64,000 nucleotides of DNA from Subtercola sp. (lineage in GTDB: Bacteria; Actinomycetota; Actinomycetes; Actinomycetales; Microbacteriaceae): NCBI GenBank assembly GCA_025463765.1, contig JAODBC010000019.1, positions 1 through 64,000 on the forward strand, in the 5' to 3' direction. This document shows positions 43,489 to 54,310 of the stretch, in pieces; positions within the stretch are counted from its first letter, which is position 1; every line of letters begins with the position of its first letter. Both the position numbers and the translations under genes were made by a program. The notes beneath the pieces were generated by a model that was not told the DNA's origin, searched no databases, and worked only from the letters and a program-made list of their open reading frames with translations.

Positions 43489-44901
43489 TCACGCGGGCAG
43501 CCCCAGCGACGAGATCGACGCGGCACCGGCCGGGTCACCAGCCACCATGCGGCTCCACAGTTCGGCGAACTCCGGCAGCGTCTTCGCGGTCGTCGCGATG
43601 TTCTCGACGATCACATCGTCGACCGCGAGCCCGATGATCGCGCCGGCGTGCGCCATGCGGTGATCGTCGTAGGTCTGCCACACACCACCATGCAACGGCC
43701 GGGGCTCGATGTGCAGCCCGTCGTCGAGCTCGGTGACGGCACCGCCGAGTCGATTGATCTCGGCGACCAGTGCCGCCAGTCGATCGGTCTCGTGGTGCCT
43801 GATGTGCCCGATTCCCGTGATGGTGCTGGGCGAGTCGGCCAGGGCCGCGATGGCGACCAGCGCGGGGGCGAGCTCGCCGCCCGTGGTCAGGTCGAGGTCG
43901 GCGCCGTGGATGCCCGCTCCTGCGCTCACCGTCACCCGGTCACCCTCGCGGCTCACTGCGGCGCCGAACTGCGGCAGAAGCTCGAGCAGGTCGTTGCCCA
44001 CCTGAGTGGTCGACCCCGGCCATCCGCCGATCGAAACGGAGCCGCCGGTGACGAGCCCCGCCGCGAGAAACGGTGCGGCGTTCGAGAGGTCGGGCTCGAT
44101 GCTCACGTCGGCGCCGGCGATGGCACCGGGCTCGACGACCCAGGTACCGGGTTCGGGCGAGGTCACCGTCACTCCGCGATTTGCCAGGGCGGCGATCGTC
44201 ATTTCGATGTGCGGCAGGCTCGGCAGGCGCTCGCCCTCATGCCGCAACGTGAGGCCGTTCTCGAAGCGGGCCGCGGCGAGAAGCAGCCCCGAGACGAACT
44301 GCGACGAACTCGAGGCGTCGATGACGATCTCGCCGCCCTCGACCCGGCCCGAGCCGTAGACGGTGAAGGGCAGGTTCGAACGCCCGTCGGCGTTGATGTC
44401 GACGCCGAGAGCCCGAAGCGACGAGATGGTGGTGGCCATCGGACGGCGGCGGGCACCCTCGTCGCCGTCGAAGACGATGGGGCCGAGGGCGAGGGCTGCG
44501 ACCGGAGGCAGGAAGCGCATGACCGTTCCGGCGAGCCCGCAGTCGATGGTGGTGCTGCCGATCAGCTCGTCGGCGGGGGTGATGAGCCAGTCCGGCCCGA
44601 ACCGGCCGGCGCCCGTGCCGGCGCTGGGCGACACCTCTTCGATCGACACCCCGAGCGAGCGCAGTGCCTCGACCATGAGGGTGGTGTCGCGGCTGTGCAG
44701 CGGGGCTCGAAGGCGGGAGGGGGCATCCGCCAGCGCAGCCAGCACCAGCTCACGATTGGTGAGACTCTTCGACCCCGGCAGCGACACCGTTGCGGCCAGC
44801 GGGCCGTGCGCGCGGGGAGCAGCCCAGTCGGGATTCGGCTCGCCGGGGGCGGAGTCGCCGTACGGGTTGAAGTCGGGTGTGGAATATCTCGAGATCAGCA
44901 T
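43489..44901 (-). CDS. aroA: 3-phosphoshikimate 1-carboxyvinyltransferase (EPSP synthase)
   Basis: The 470-residue protein has the [18 protein letters not shown] motif, [16 protein letters not shown], and the [16 protein letters not shown] segment. It is the sixth step of the shikimate pathway and the glyphosate target family. ATG 44901 is chosen over upstream in-frame starts that overlap sigH control DNA; TACCCT lies 9 bases upstream. rsgA follows on the same strand. Confidence 0.93.
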   Translation of the reverse strand: MLISRYSTPDFNPYGDSAPGEPNPDWAAPRAHGPLAATVSLPGSKSLTNRELVLAALADAPSRLRAPLHSRDTTLMVEALRSLGVSIEEVSPSAGTGAGRFGPDWLITPADELIGSTTIDCGLAGTVMRFLPPVAALALGPIVFDGDEGARRRPMATTISSLRALGVDINADGRSNLPFTVYGSGRVEGGEIVIDASSSSQFVSGLLLAAARFENGLTLRHEGERLPSLPHIEMTIAALANRGVTVTSPEPGTWVVEPGAIAGADVSIEPDLSNAAPFLAAGLVTGGSVSIGGWPGSTTQVGNDLLELLPQFGAAVSREGDRVTVSAGAGIHGADLDLTTGGELAPALVAIAALADSPSTITGIGHIRHHETDRLAALVAEINRLGGAVTELDDGLHIEPRPLHGGVWQTYDDHRMAHAGAIIGLAVDDVIVENIATTAKTLPEFAELWSRMVAGDPAGAASISSLGLPA

Positions 44902-44973
44902 CAGTTGTCTAGGGTATCGGCCCATGCAGAGAAACGAGAAGGAGTTGACTGTGCCACCGCTCACCAGCGTCTT

Positions 44974-45011
44974 GGAACGCCCCGTCAGCCTTTCTCCCGT
45001 CATCGTAGACT
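44974..45011 (+). promoter_or_regulatory. Possible sigH autoregulated promoter
   Basis: GGAAC (44974-44978) and GTC (44999-45001), 20 bases apart, approximate the GGAAT/GTT promoter of SigH/SigR regulons. TAGACT (45006-45011) could be a second, housekeeping -10. Confidence 0.4.
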
Positions 45012-45019
45012 TAGCGGTG

Positions 45020-45784
45020 ATGACAACCGTGAAATCCGACCCCCGCGCGCTCTTCGAGGAGCAGGCGATTCCCTTTCTCGATCAGCTGTACGGTGCTGCC
45101 CTGCGCATGACGCGCAACCCCGCCGACGCGCAAGATCTCGTTCAAGAGACGTTCGTGAAGGCCTACGCCGCATTCGCCCAGTTCGAACAGGGCACCAACC
45201 TGAAGGCGTGGCTCTACCGCATCCTGACGAACACGTTCATCAACGTGTACCGCAAGAAGCAGCGCGACCCCTACCAGGGCACCACGAGCGACCTCGAAGA
45301 CTGGCAGCTCGGCAATGCCGAATCCGCCACCGCCACCGGTACGTCGTCGCGCTCGGCCGAGGCCGAGGCCATCGACCACCTTCCTGATAGTGCGGTCAAG
45401 GATGCCCTGCAGTCGATTCCCGAAGACTTTCGTCTGGCCGTGTACCTGGCCGACGTCGAAGGCTTCTCGTACCAAGAGATAGCCGACATCATGAAGACCC
45501 CCGTCGGCACAGTGATGAGCCGCCTGCACCGCGGCCGTCGCCTGCTTCGAGGGTTGCTCTCCGAATACGCCGAGGGCAGGGGTATGCCGGTCAAGGCCGC
45601 AGCGTCGCCCGCTGTCGGTACCGACACCGCGACGGCCGCCGACGTGACTGCCCCCTCGGCAGCCGAGGCAACGGCAGCCGCTGTGGCCGCCGACTCGGCG
45701 AGAGCCAAACCAGCCAAGAAGGCACCGCCGCGCTCGAAGACCGTTTCTGCGAACGCCGTGCCCGCGACAAGGAGCAAGAAATGA
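45020..45784 (+). CDS. sigH: ECF sigma factor of the SigH/SigR (thiol-oxidative stress) group
   Basis: The 254-residue protein has region 2 ([35 protein letters not shown]) and region 4 ([26 protein letters not shown]). It is paired with an RsrA-type anti-sigma factor whose ATG overlaps its stop. The last 60 or so residues form an Ala/Pro/Lys-rich tail that SigH proteins usually lack. It directs genes for thioredoxin, mycothiol and protein-quality control. Confidence 0.92.
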   Translation: MTTVKSDPRALFEEQAIPFLDQLYGAALRMTRNPADAQDLVQETFVKAYAAFAQFEQGTNLKAWLYRILTNTFINVYRKKQRDPYQGTTSDLEDWQLGNAESATATGTSSRSAEAEAIDHLPDSAVKDALQSIPEDFRLAVYLADVEGFSYQEIADIMKTPVGTVMSRLHRGRRLLRGLLSEYAEGRGMPVKAAASPAVGTDTATAADVTAPSAAEATAAAVAADSARAKPAKKAPPRSKTVSANAVPATRSKK

Positions 45785-46023
45785 CCGACTGCGGCTGCTC
45801 GAAAGCCAAAGCTGAACTCGAAGAGTATCTGCACAACGAACTCGCCAGCACCGACGCTGCCGACATTCGCGAACACATGCAAGGCTGCACCGATTGCTCC
45901 TCTGAGCTGCACGTAGGCGTCGTACTGACCGAGGCCGTTCAGCGCGCCTGCAAAGAAGTCGCCCCCGAACAACTGCGCGACCAGGTGCTGCTGAGCATCC
46001 GCCAAATCCAGGCGACGCACTAA
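45781..46023 (+). CDS. rsrA: Mycothiol-system anti-sigma factor (RsrA/RshA family)
   Basis: The 80-residue protein has the zinc anti-sigma motif HMQGCTDC (HxxxCxxC) and an upstream DCGC. Oxidation of the cysteines releases the zinc and the sigma factor. ATG overlaps the sigH stop. Length is normal. Confidence 0.92.
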   Translation: MTDCGCSKAKAELEEYLHNELASTDAADIREHMQGCTDCSSELHVGVVLTEAVQRACKEVAPEQLRDQVLLSIRQIQATH

Positions 46024-46092
46024 CTAGCCTCGCCGCGCCGCGCCGTGCCGCCTGACGGAATCGCCGCCCCGCCCCTGTCGCACCCGATCGAG

Positions 46093-46140
46093 TTTGCGAA
46101 AAGGCACCTAACCTCGCCGGTTTCGGGGCTTTTTCGCAAA
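46093..46140. repeat. Nested inverted repeat between rsrA and kgd
   Basis: TTTGCGAAAAG (46093-46103) and CTTTTTCGCAAA (46129-46140) pair with one bulged T around an inner AACC-TCGC-CGGTT hairpin. The T-run makes it a candidate plus-strand terminator for rsrA. Confidence 0.65.
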
Positions 46141-46149
46141 GTCGAGAAT

Positions 46150-46189
46150 GCACAAGGCCCCCCTTCCGCTAGGGAGGGGGGCCTTGTGC
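46150..46189. terminator. Very strong bidirectional hairpin between rsrA and kgd
   Basis: GCACAAGGCCCCCC and GGGGGGCCTTGTGC form a perfect 14-bp stem extended by four more pairs to a GCTA loop. It separates convergent genes. No long T-tract follows. Confidence 0.8.
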
Positions 46190-46210
46190 TCCGCGGAGGC
46201 GGCGCAGAAG

Positions 46211-49200
46211 CTACGACAGCGTGAGTGCCTGCTCGAGCAGCTCGGTCTGCTGCTTGGCGTGACGCTTGGCAGAGCCGGCCGCGGGGGCAGCCGACGCAGC
46301 GCGTGAGACGACGCGGATGGTGCGGCCTGCGGGCAGGCGAGGCGCGAGCTCGAGGCAGACGAACGGCCAGGCGCCCTGGTTCTGCGGCTCGTCTTGCACC
46401 CACACCAGTTCGGCGTTCGGGTAGCTCTCGACGACGGCGCGCAGCTCGGTCTCGGGCAGCGGGTAGTACTGCTCGAGCCGCACCAAGGCGATCTCGTCGT
46501 TCGGCGTCTTCTGCAGTTCGTTGAGCAGGTCGTAGTAGACCTTGCCCGCCATGAACAGCACGCGCTTCACCTTCGACTTGTCGACGGTGCTCTCGGCGCC
46601 CAGCACGCGCGGGTCGTCGAGCACGGGCTCGAACTTGCCCTGTGTCAGGTCGTCGACGGAGCTGGTGGCCCCGCGCAGCCGCAGCATGGCCTTCGGGGTG
46701 AACACGATGAGCGGGCGACGCGGGCGAGCGTACGCCTGGCGGCGCAGCAGGTGGAAGTATGACGCGGGCGTCGACGGCCTTGCGACCGTCATGTTGTTCT
46801 GCGCACACAACTGCAAGAAACGCTCGATGCGGGCCGACGAGTGGTCAGGCCCCTGGCCCTCGTAGCCGTGCGGCAGCAGCAGAACGAGCGAAGAACGCTG
46901 GCCCCACTTCTGCTCGGCCGAGGCGATGAACTGGTCGATGATGATCTGGGCGCCGTTGGCGAAGTCGCCGAACTGAGCCTCCCAGAGCACCAGGGCATCC
47001 GGCCGTTCGACCGAGTAGCCGTACTCATAGCCCATCACCGCGTATTCGCTGAGCAGCGAGTCGTAGATCCAGAATCGGGCCTGGTTGTCGCTCAGGTTGA
47101 TCAGCGGCAGCCACTCCTGACCGTTCTCGCGGTCGTGCAGCACGGCGTGGCGCTGAACGAACGTTCCTCGCCGGGTGTCTTGCCCCGAGAACCGTACCGG
47201 GGTGCCCTCGAGCAGCAGCGAGCCGAGCGCGAGCAGCTCGCCGAACGCCCAGTCGATGTTGCCGTTGCGGCTCATCTCGAGACGCTTCTGCAGCAGCTGC
47301 TGCAGCTTCGGGTGAACCGTGAACCCGGCGGGCGGGTTGTTGAACGCATCGCCGATGAGGGCGACCGTCGACGCCGGCACACCCGTGGTCTCGGGCTCGC
47401 CCGCGCTGCTGTCGTCTTGCTGCGCCTCGGGTCGCTCGAGGTCGGCGACGGCGTTCATGTCGGCGGTGATGATGGGAATCGACGAGGTCTGCGCCGCGTG
47501 CGTTTCGGCGAAGGCGCGTTCGAGGCGGTCTTGGAAGTCGCGATGGGCGGCCTCGTACTCCTCTTGGCTGATATCACCGCGGCCGATGAGCGACTCGGTG
47601 TACAGCCGGCGCACCGAGCGCTTGGCCTCGATGAGGTTGTACATCAGCGGCTGGGTCATCGAGGGGTCGTCGCCCTCGTTGTGGCCGCGCCGGCGGTAGC
47701 AGATGAGGTCGATGACCACGTCGAGGTGGAACTGCTGGCGGTACTCGAACGCGAGCTGCGCCACGCGCACCACGGATTCCGGGTCGTCGCCGTTCACGTG
47801 AAAGATCGGGGCCTGAACCGACTTGGCGACATCGGTCGAGTAGACGGATGACCGGGCATCCGACGGCCTCGTGGTGAAGCCGACCTGGTTGTTGATGTTC
47901 ACGTGGATGGCGCCGCCGATGCGGTAGCCGCGCAGCTTCTCCATTTGGAACGTCTCGTAGACGATGCCCTGGCCTGCCATGGCGGCGTCGCCGTGCACCA
48001 GAATCGGCAACGTCGAGAACGTGCCCTTGGGCTTTCGGTCTTGCTTGGCGCGCACGATGCCCTCGAGCACACCGTCGACGGCCTCGAGGTGCGAGGGGTT
48101 CGCTGCGATGTACACGGGAATCTCGGTGCCGTTCGTGCCCGTGAACGTTCCCTCGGTGCCGAGGTGGTACTTGACGTCTCCAGAGCCTTGCACGGTGCGC
48201 GGGTCTTGGGTGCCTTCGAACTCGCGGAAGATCTGGCCGTAGGTCTTTCCGGCGATGTTCGTGAGAACGTTCAGGCGACCGCGGTGGGCCATGCCGATGG
48301 CGACTTCGTCGAGGCCTTCGTCTGCGGCGGCCTGGATGACCGCGTCGAGCAACGCGATGGTGGACTCGCCGCCCTCGAGGCTGAACCGCTTCTGGCCGAC
48401 GTACTTGGTCTGCAAGAACGTCTCGAAAGCCTCGGACTCGTTGAGCTTCTCGAGGATGCGCATCTGCTCGTCGTGCGTGGGCTTGGCGTACTTGCGTTCG
48501 ATCTTGTCTTGAATCCAGGCGCGCTGCGCCGGGTCTTGAATGTGCATGTACTCGACGCCGATCTTGCGGCAGTACGAGTCGCGCAGAATGCCGAGGATGT
48601 CGCGCAGCAGCGCCGTGCGCTTGCCACCGAGGCCGCCTGTGATGAACTCGCGGTCGAGATCCCACAGCGTGAGGCCGTGGCTCTCGATGTCGAGGTCGGG
48701 GTGCGAGCGCTGACGGTACTCGAGCGGGTCGATGTCGGCCATCAGGTGACCGCGCACGCGGAACGAGTTGATGAGCTCCTGCACGCGGGCCGTCTTGTCG
48801 ACGGCGTCGAAGTCGACGCTGATGTCGGGTGCCCAGTGAATGGGCTCGTACGGAATGCGCAGCTCGGCGAAGATGTCCTGGTAGAAGTTGCGCTCACCGA
48901 TGAGCAGCTCGTGCACCTTCTTCAGAAACTCGCCGGAGCCCGCGCCCTGAATGACGCGGTGATCGTACGTGCTGGTCAGCGTGATGACCTTGCCGATTCC
49001 GAGATCGGTGAGCGTGCGGATGCTCGACCCCTGGAATTCGGCCGGATACTCCAGCGCCCCGGCGCCGATGATGGCGCCCTGGCCCTTCATGAGGCGAGGA
49101 ACCGAGTGCACCGTGCCGATGCCGCCGGGGTTCGTCAGCGAGATGGTCGCGCCCTGGAAGTCGCCTGCGGCGAGCTTGCCGCTGCGGGCCTTCGCCACCA

Positions 49201-50137
49201 GGTCGTCGTAGGCGCTGAGAAACTCGCCGAACGTCATGGTGTCGGCGCGTTTGATGGCGGGCACCACGAGAGAACGGGTTCCGTCGGGCTTGGGCATGTC
49301 GATGGCGATGCCGAGGCCGATGTGCGCGGGGGAGACCACGACGGGCTTTCCGTCGACCACGTCGTAGAAGACGTTCTGGCTCGGGAACTCTTTCAGCACC
49401 TGAACGAGCGCCCAGCCGATGAGGTGGGTGAACGAGACCTTGCCGCCGCGCGAGCGCTTCAGGTTCGAGTTGATGACGATGCGGTTGTCGATCAGCAGCT
49501 TCGCGGGGATGCTGCGCACGCTGGTCGCCACCGGAATGCTGAGGCTGGCCTCCATGTTGGCGGCCAGCGACTTCGCCGGGCCCCGTAGCGGGGTCACCTT
49601 GTCTTGCTCGGCGGCCTCGGCCTCCGCGCTGCGGTCACGCACGACGGCCTCGGCCGGGATGGGCTGCGGGGAGGCGAGCTTCGAGGTGGTGCGGGCCACC
49701 GGCGCGGTCGACGGGGTCGTTGCGATGGGAGTCGTCACGGGGCCGACCGGTGTCGGGGCGGCGGAGTCTGCGGCCGGGGCTGCTGCCTGGGCCGCGGGGA
49801 CATCTTGCGTCGGAATCGTGTCGGGAATCTGCGCCTCGCCGGCGCCCCCGCTCACAGCCGCAGCGCCAGCCGCAGAGGCATCCTCAGGCGCAGAAGCACC
49901 CTCAGCCGAAGAAGCACCCTCGGCAGGTGCCTCACCCGAAGCCAGCTCACCCGAGCTCGGCTTGTAGTGCTCGAGAATCGCCCACCACGACTGGTCGACC
50001 GAATTCTTGTCGACGACGTACTGCTCGTAGAGTTCGTCTACCAGCCACTCGTTGGCGCCAAATTCGCCCGACGAACTGTCGTCGGTTCCTGTTCCGGTCA
50101 ACTGGCTCGACACTAGCCGATCGCCCACTTTCGTCAC
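46211..50137 (-). CDS. kgd: Multifunctional 2-oxoglutarate dehydrogenase E1/acyltransferase (Kgd/OdhA type)
   Basis: The 1308-residue protein has three parts: a short N-terminal segment (NEWLVDELYEQYVVDKNSVDQSWW), an Ala/Pro-rich linker, an E2-like acyltransferase domain (about residues 190-425, ending DHRVIQGAGSGEFL), then the thiamine-diphosphate E1 domain (GMAHRGRLNVL; HGDAAMAGQGIVYET; GHNEGDDPS). This fusion is the actinobacterial form, working with shared E2/E3 and controlled by GarA/OdhI. GTG 50137 is the longest start; GTG 50113 (MSSQLTGTGTDD) is equally plausible. Confidence 0.93.
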   Translation of the reverse strand: MTKVGDRLVSSQLTGTGTDDSSSGEFGANEWLVDELYEQYVVDKNSVDQSWWAILEHYKPSSGELASGEAPAEGASSAEGASAPEDASAAGAAAVSGGAGEAQIPDTIPTQDVPAAQAAAPAADSAAPTPVGPVTTPIATTPSTAPVARTTSKLASPQPIPAEAVVRDRSAEAEAAEQDKVTPLRGPAKSLAANMEASLSIPVATSVRSIPAKLLIDNRIVINSNLKRSRGGKVSFTHLIGWALVQVLKEFPSQNVFYDVVDGKPVVVSPAHIGLGIAIDMPKPDGTRSLVVPAIKRADTMTFGEFLSAYDDLVAKARSGKLAAGDFQGATISLTNPGGIGTVHSVPRLMKGQGAIIGAGALEYPAEFQGSSIRTLTDLGIGKVITLTSTYDHRVIQGAGSGEFLKKVHELLIGERNFYQDIFAELRIPYEPIHWAPDISVDFDAVDKTARVQELINSFRVRGHLMADIDPLEYRQRSHPDLDIESHGLTLWDLDREFITGGLGGKRTALLRDILGILRDSYCRKIGVEYMHIQDPAQRAWIQDKIERKYAKPTHDEQMRILEKLNESEAFETFLQTKYVGQKRFSLEGGESTIALLDAVIQAAADEGLDEVAIGMAHRGRLNVLTNIAGKTYGQIFREFEGTQDPRTVQGSGDVKYHLGTEGTFTGTNGTEIPVYIAANPSHLEAVDGVLEGIVRAKQDRKPKGTFSTLPILVHGDAAMAGQGIVYETFQMEKLRGYRIGGAIHVNINNQVGFTTRPSDARSSVYSTDVAKSVQAPIFHVNGDDPESVVRVAQLAFEYRQQFHLDVVIDLICYRRRGHNEGDDPSMTQPLMYNLIEAKRSVRRLYTESLIGRGDISQEEYEAAHRDFQDRLERAFAETHAAQTSSIPIITADMNAVADLERPEAQQDDSSAGEPETTGVPASTVALIGDAFNNPPAGFTVHPKLQQLLQKRLEMSRNGNIDWAFGELLALGSLLLEGTPVRFSGQDTRRGTFVQRHAVLHDRENGQEWLPLINLSDNQARFWIYDSLLSEYAVMGYEYGYSVERPDALVLWEAQFGDFANGAQIIIDQFIASAEQKWGQRSSLVLLLPHGYEGQGPDHSSARIERFLQLCAQNNMTVARPSTPASYFHLLRRQAYARPRRPLIVFTPKAMLRLRGATSSVDDLTQGKFEPVLDDPRVLGAESTVDKSKVKRVLFMAGKVYYDLLNELQKTPNDEIALVRLEQYYPLPETELRAVVESYPNAELVWVQDEPQNQGAWPFVCLELAPRLPAGRTIRVVSRAASAAPAAGSAKRHAKQQTELLEQALTLS

Positions 50138-50250
50138 ATCACGTATGGATGACGTGCCAGACAGCTGCGCAGCAGAGATTCACGCGCCGACACGTGCTCC
50201 TCAAGCTTAAACCCATCAGAAGCTCACCCGCCGCATCCGAGCATCAGGGC

Positions 50251-50262
50251 TAGCGTAAAGAT
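50251..50262 (+). promoter_or_regulatory. Leaderless promoter -10 for guaB1
   Basis: TAGCGT (50251-50256), 6 bases, then ATG at 50263. Confidence 0.5.
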
Positions 50263-51702
50263 ATGCAGTTCTTGACTGAGTCACATAAAGACGACCTCAC
50301 CTATTCCGATGTCTTTCTGGTGCCGAGCCGTTCCGACATCCGCTCGCGACTCGATGTCTCGCTCGCCCCCGAAGACGGCACTGGTGCCACGATTCCCCTG
50401 GTCGCCGCGAACATGAACTCCGTCACCGGGCCGCGGCTGGCCGCCACGCTCGCCCGGCGCGGCGGTCTCGGTGTGCTGCCGCAAGACATGCATCTGCAAG
50501 ACCTCGACGCGGCCATCCGCTGGGTGAAGTCGCAGTCGGTCGAGTACGACACTCCGTTCGATTTTCGACCGGATGCAACGGTCGAAGAGGCTCTGACCGT
50601 GCTGCCCGCCGTGGCCGGCCAGGGCATCGTCATCCACGATCACGACGGCGCGTTCCTCGGCTGCATTCCCGCCCTCCGGCTCGCCTCGGCGCTACCCGAC
50701 GCTCGGCTCGGCGACCTGCTGCACGGCCCGCTCACCTCGCTCGAGGCCGACGACCTCGACTCGCCTCGTGCGGCGTTCGACGCGATGGTGGCAGCAGATC
50801 TCGATTTTGCAACGATCACCCGGCACGGGCGGGTCATCGGCACCCTCAGCCGTACGGGCGCCCTTCGCTCGACCATCTACGAGCCGGCAGTGGATGCTCA
50901 CGGGCGCCTGCGTGTCGCCGCAGCCGTCGGCATCAACGGTGACGTCGCGGCCAAGGCCACGGCTCTCGCGGCGGCCGGAGTCGACGTGCTGGTGATCGAC
51001 ACCGCGCACGGGCACCAAGACGCGATGGTGGATGCTCTGCATGCCGTTCGCGCAGCGAACCTCGGCCTTCCCCTCGTGGCCGGCAATGTGGTCACCGCTG
51101 AGGGGGTGCGCGACCTCGTCGAGGCGGGCGCAGACATCATCAAGGTGGGCGTCGGCCCCGGCGCCATGTGCACGACACGAATGATGACGGCCGTCGGGCG
51201 CCCGCAGTTCTCGGCGGTGCTCGAGACCGCGTCGGCCGCCACAGTGTACGGCGCGCACGTCTGGGCCGACGGGGGAGTGCGCTACCCGCGCGACGTCGCC
51301 CTGGCCCTCGCCGCCGGTGCCGCTTCGGTGATGGTCGGCTCGTGGTTCGCCGGAACGATCGAGGCTCCGGGGGTGCTCAAGCACGACGCCGCGGGCCGCC
51401 TTTATAAAGAGAACTACGGCATGGCGTCGGCGAAGGCGGTCACCGATCGGTTCGGCCGGCTCGGCGCGTACGAGCTCGCCCGTAAGCAGTTGTTCGCCGA
51501 GGGCATCTCGAGCAGCATGATCTACCTCGATCCTCTTCGCCCGTCGGTGGAAGACCTGCTCGACATGATCACGTCGGGCGTGCGCAGTTCGTTCACGTAT
51601 GCGGGGGCTGCGTCGGTGCAGGAGTTTCAGCAGAGGGCTCGGGTGGGCATCCAGTCGGCCGCCGGTTACGAAGAGGGCAAGGCCCTACCTGTGAGTTGGT
51701 GA
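50263..51702 (+). CDS. guaB1: GuaB1-type IMP dehydrogenase/GMP reductase family protein
   Basis: The 479-residue protein has the IMPDH barrel with catalytic cysteine in VGPGAMCTTRMM, DTAHGH and the ADGGVRYPRDVALALAAGA strand, plus a CBS pair inserted at about residues 95-215. Mycobacterial GuaB1 acts as a GMP reductase, returning GMP to IMP, and this protein is assigned to that group by overall likeness. The C-terminus (GVRSSFTYAGA) is typical. Confidence 0.88.
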   Translation: MQFLTESHKDDLTYSDVFLVPSRSDIRSRLDVSLAPEDGTGATIPLVAANMNSVTGPRLAATLARRGGLGVLPQDMHLQDLDAAIRWVKSQSVEYDTPFDFRPDATVEEALTVLPAVAGQGIVIHDHDGAFLGCIPALRLASALPDARLGDLLHGPLTSLEADDLDSPRAAFDAMVAADLDFATITRHGRVIGTLSRTGALRSTIYEPAVDAHGRLRVAAAVGINGDVAAKATALAAAGVDVLVIDTAHGHQDAMVDALHAVRAANLGLPLVAGNVVTAEGVRDLVEAGADIIKVGVGPGAMCTTRMMTAVGRPQFSAVLETASAATVYGAHVWADGGVRYPRDVALALAAGAASVMVGSWFAGTIEAPGVLKHDAAGRLYKENYGMASAKAVTDRFGRLGAYELARKQLFAEGISSSMIYLDPLRPSVEDLLDMITSGVRSSFTYAGAASVQEFQQRARVGIQSAAGYEEGKALPVSW

Positions 51703-51768
51703 GAGCTTCGCTCAGTGGGTAAACCCCCAGACTTGCTGGGCGTGATTCTGTAGTATTGCTCACACACT

Positions 51769-51852
51769 ATGGATGACCCTCCCTCACCCGACCGGGCCGA
51801 AAAGGCCGCTCTTTCCGCCGAGCAGCGCAAGGCGGTCGACGCAGCATGCTGA
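51769..51852 (+). CDS. Possible 27-residue leader peptide upstream of the CNNM genes
   Basis: ATG 51769 opens a hydrophilic 27-codon frame ending TGA at 51850-51852. It overlaps the next gene's start in the form ATGCTGA. TAGTAT (51751-51756) lies just upstream. The overlap suggests translational coupling, since the downstream ATG has no Shine-Dalgarno. It may equally be chance. Confidence 0.35.
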   Translation: MDDPPSPDRAEKAALSAEQRKAVDAAC

Positions 51853-53240
51853 CCGATTGGCTGCTGCTTGTCGGCGGCCTGATCTTGACCGTGGGTACCG
51901 GCTTCTTCGTGGCCAGCGAGTTCTCGCTCGTGAACCTCGATCGTTCCGATCTCGAGGGCCGGCAGAACCGCGGTGAAAAGGGCCTCGGCGCCACGATCGC
52001 CGCCCTGAAGATCACCTCGACCCATCTTTCGAGCGCCCAGCTCGGCATCACACTGACGACCCTGCTCACCGGTTATCTCATGGAACCGGCGATCAGTAAT
52101 CTGCTGCGCCCGTTCTTCGACGGCCTGGGTGTCGACGACGCGGTCACGGTGGTCATTTCGTCGATCGTCTCGATCGTCATTGCGACACTGCTCTCGATGA
52201 TCGTCGGCGAGCTGGTGCCGAAGAACTTCGCCCTCGCTCTGCCGATTCAGACGGCCAAGCTGGTCATTCCATTTCAGCGCGCCTTCACCATGGTGTTCAA
52301 GCCCGCCGTATGGGTGTTGAACAGCAGCGCGAACGCGATCATCCGTGCGTTCGGTATCGAGCCGAAAGAAGAACTCTCGGGGGCGCGTACCGCCGACGAG
52401 CTGTCGTCGCTCGTTCGTCGCTCGGCGCTGGAGGGCAGCCTCGACGTCGACACTGCCACGCTGCTCAACCGCACGCTGCTCTTCTCGGGCCACGATGCCA
52501 GCGACGTGATGACGCCACGGCCCCGCATCGCCTCGCTGAAACGAACGGATTCGGCCGCCGACGTGCTGCTGCTGGCGCAGTCGACCGGGTACAGCCGTTT
52601 TCCCATCATCGACGAGAGCATCGACGATGTGGTCGGTGTGGTGCACATCAAGCAGGCGGTGTCGGTGCCGCGCGCTCGCCGCGCCGACGTGCCCGTCGTC
52701 GCGCTCTCGTCGGAGCCGCTGCGGGTTCCCGAGACCATGAACCTCGACGTGCTGCTCGGCGAGTTGCGCAGTAAGAGCTACCAGATGGCCATCGTGCTCG
52801 ACGAATACGGCGGAACCGCCGGCGTCGTCACCCTCGAAGACCTGGTCGAAGAACTCGTCGGCGAGCTGAACGACGAGCACGACCGCTCGCGCGTGGGCGT
52901 TGTGAAGGGTCGCGACACCATCTCGTTTCCCGGGCAGCTGCGGCCCGATGAGCTGCTCGACCGCGCGGGGGTCACCGTGCCAGAAGACGGCCCGTACGAG
53001 ACGGTGGCCGGCTTCGTGATGAGCGAACTCGGCCGGCTGGCCACGGTCGACGACGTCGTGCCCATTGCCGACGGCGAGTTGCGGGTGGAACGAATGGATG
53101 GCCGGCGCATCGATCGCATCAGATTCACCCCCACCCCCGTCGATGTTCTCGTCGACGTTCCGGCCTCCGCCGCGGCGCGCACCGGCCCGGTTCGATCCGC
53201 GGGCGGCAAGAGCGGCTCGACGAAGGGCGGCCAGCGATGA
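51846..53240 (+). CDS. CNNM/CorC-family membrane protein 1 (DUF21, CBS pair, CorC_HlyC)
   Basis: The 464-residue protein has a DUF21 membrane domain (first ~190 residues, with [16 protein letters not shown]), a CBS pair ([48 protein letters not shown]) and a CorC_HlyC end. Related proteins export or regulate Mg2+/Co2+. No Shine-Dalgarno precedes the ATG. The stop overlaps the paralogue. Confidence 0.9.
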   Translation: MLTDWLLLVGGLILTVGTGFFVASEFSLVNLDRSDLEGRQNRGEKGLGATIAALKITSTHLSSAQLGITLTTLLTGYLMEPAISNLLRPFFDGLGVDDAVTVVISSIVSIVIATLLSMIVGELVPKNFALALPIQTAKLVIPFQRAFTMVFKPAVWVLNSSANAIIRAFGIEPKEELSGARTADELSSLVRRSALEGSLDVDTATLLNRTLLFSGHDASDVMTPRPRIASLKRTDSAADVLLLAQSTGYSRFPIIDESIDDVVGVVHIKQAVSVPRARRADVPVVALSSEPLRVPETMNLDVLLGELRSKSYQMAIVLDEYGGTAGVVTLEDLVEELVGELNDEHDRSRVGVVKGRDTISFPGQLRPDELLDRAGVTVPEDGPYETVAGFVMSELGRLATVDDVVPIADGELRVERMDGRRIDRIRFTPTPVDVLVDVPASAAARTGPVRSAGGKSGSTKGGQR

Positions 53241-54274
53241 GCGACTGGGCAGGTCTCGCGTGGCTGGTGGTACTGCTGCTCGTCAACGCGTTCTTCGTCG
53301 CCGCCGAATTCGCGGTGATCTCTGCGCGGCGCTCGCAGATCGAGCCGCTCGCCGAAGCAGGTTCTCAGCGCGCCAAGATCGCCCTCTGGGCCATGGAACA
53401 CGCCACCCTCATGCTCGCGACCAGCCAGCTCGGCATCACGGTCGCTTCGCTACTCATTCTGAATGTGTCTGAACCGGCCATCCATCACCTGCTCGAAGGC
53501 CCGCTCGGCCTCACCGGCTGGAGCGAAGACGTCATCGGGTCGGTCGCCTTCGTGATTGCACTCGTGGTGGTGTCGTTCTTGCACGTGGTGATCGGCGAGA
53601 TGGTGCCGAAGAACCTGTCGTTCTCGGTGCCCGACCGCGCGGTGCTGCTGCTCGCACCCCCGTTGGTGTGGATCGGCCGGGCGCTGAAGTTCGCCACCGT
53701 CGCCCTCAATGCCACGGCGAACGGCGTCGTGCGGCTGTTCGGTGTCGAACCCAAGAGTGAGGCTGCCAGCGCGTTCACGCTCGACGAGGTTTCGAGCATC
53801 GTCGAGCAATCGACCCGAGAGGGCGTGCTCGACGACAACTCGGGAGCCCTGCACGCCGCGTTCGAGTTCACCTCGAAGACCGTGGCGGCGGTGGCGGTTC
53901 CGCTCGACAAGCTCGTCACCGTGCAGCGCTCAGCCACGCCGGCCGACATCGAGCGGGCGGTCGCGCGTTACGGGTTCTCGCGGTACGTGATGGTAGATGC
54001 CCAGGGCAACCCCGAAGGCTACCTGCACCTCAAAGACGTGATCGACCTCGACGACGCCGATTTCGACGACCCGATTCCGGCCAAGCGCATTCGCCAGCTC
54101 GCCTCGATCTACGACGGCACCGAACTCGAAGACGCGCTCGCCACCATGCGCCGCACCGGCGCTCACGTGGCCCGCTCGTTCACCGCGACGGGCACCACGA
54201 CGGGCGTGCTCTTTCTCGAAGACGTCATCGAAGAGCTCGTCGGCGAAGTGCAAGACGCCACCCGTCGAGACTGA
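53237..54274 (+). CDS. CNNM/CorC-family membrane protein 2
   Basis: ATG overlaps the preceding TGA. The 345-residue protein repeats the DUF21 ([15 protein letters not shown]) plus CBS layout but ends after the second CBS ([16 protein letters not shown]) and lacks the CorC_HlyC domain. The pair probably forms a heteromeric metal transporter. Confidence 0.88.
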   Translation: MSDWAGLAWLVVLLLVNAFFVAAEFAVISARRSQIEPLAEAGSQRAKIALWAMEHATLMLATSQLGITVASLLILNVSEPAIHHLLEGPLGLTGWSEDVIGSVAFVIALVVVSFLHVVIGEMVPKNLSFSVPDRAVLLLAPPLVWIGRALKFATVALNATANGVVRLFGVEPKSEAASAFTLDEVSSIVEQSTREGVLDDNSGALHAAFEFTSKTVAAVAVPLDKLVTVQRSATPADIERAVARYGFSRYVMVDAQGNPEGYLHLKDVIDLDDADFDDPIPAKRIRQLASIYDGTELEDALATMRRTGAHVARSFTATGTTTGVLFLEDVIEELVGEVQDATRRD

Positions 54275-54310
54275 GCCACCCCATCTCCGCTTGCTCGCCC
54301 GGCTCGCTCT

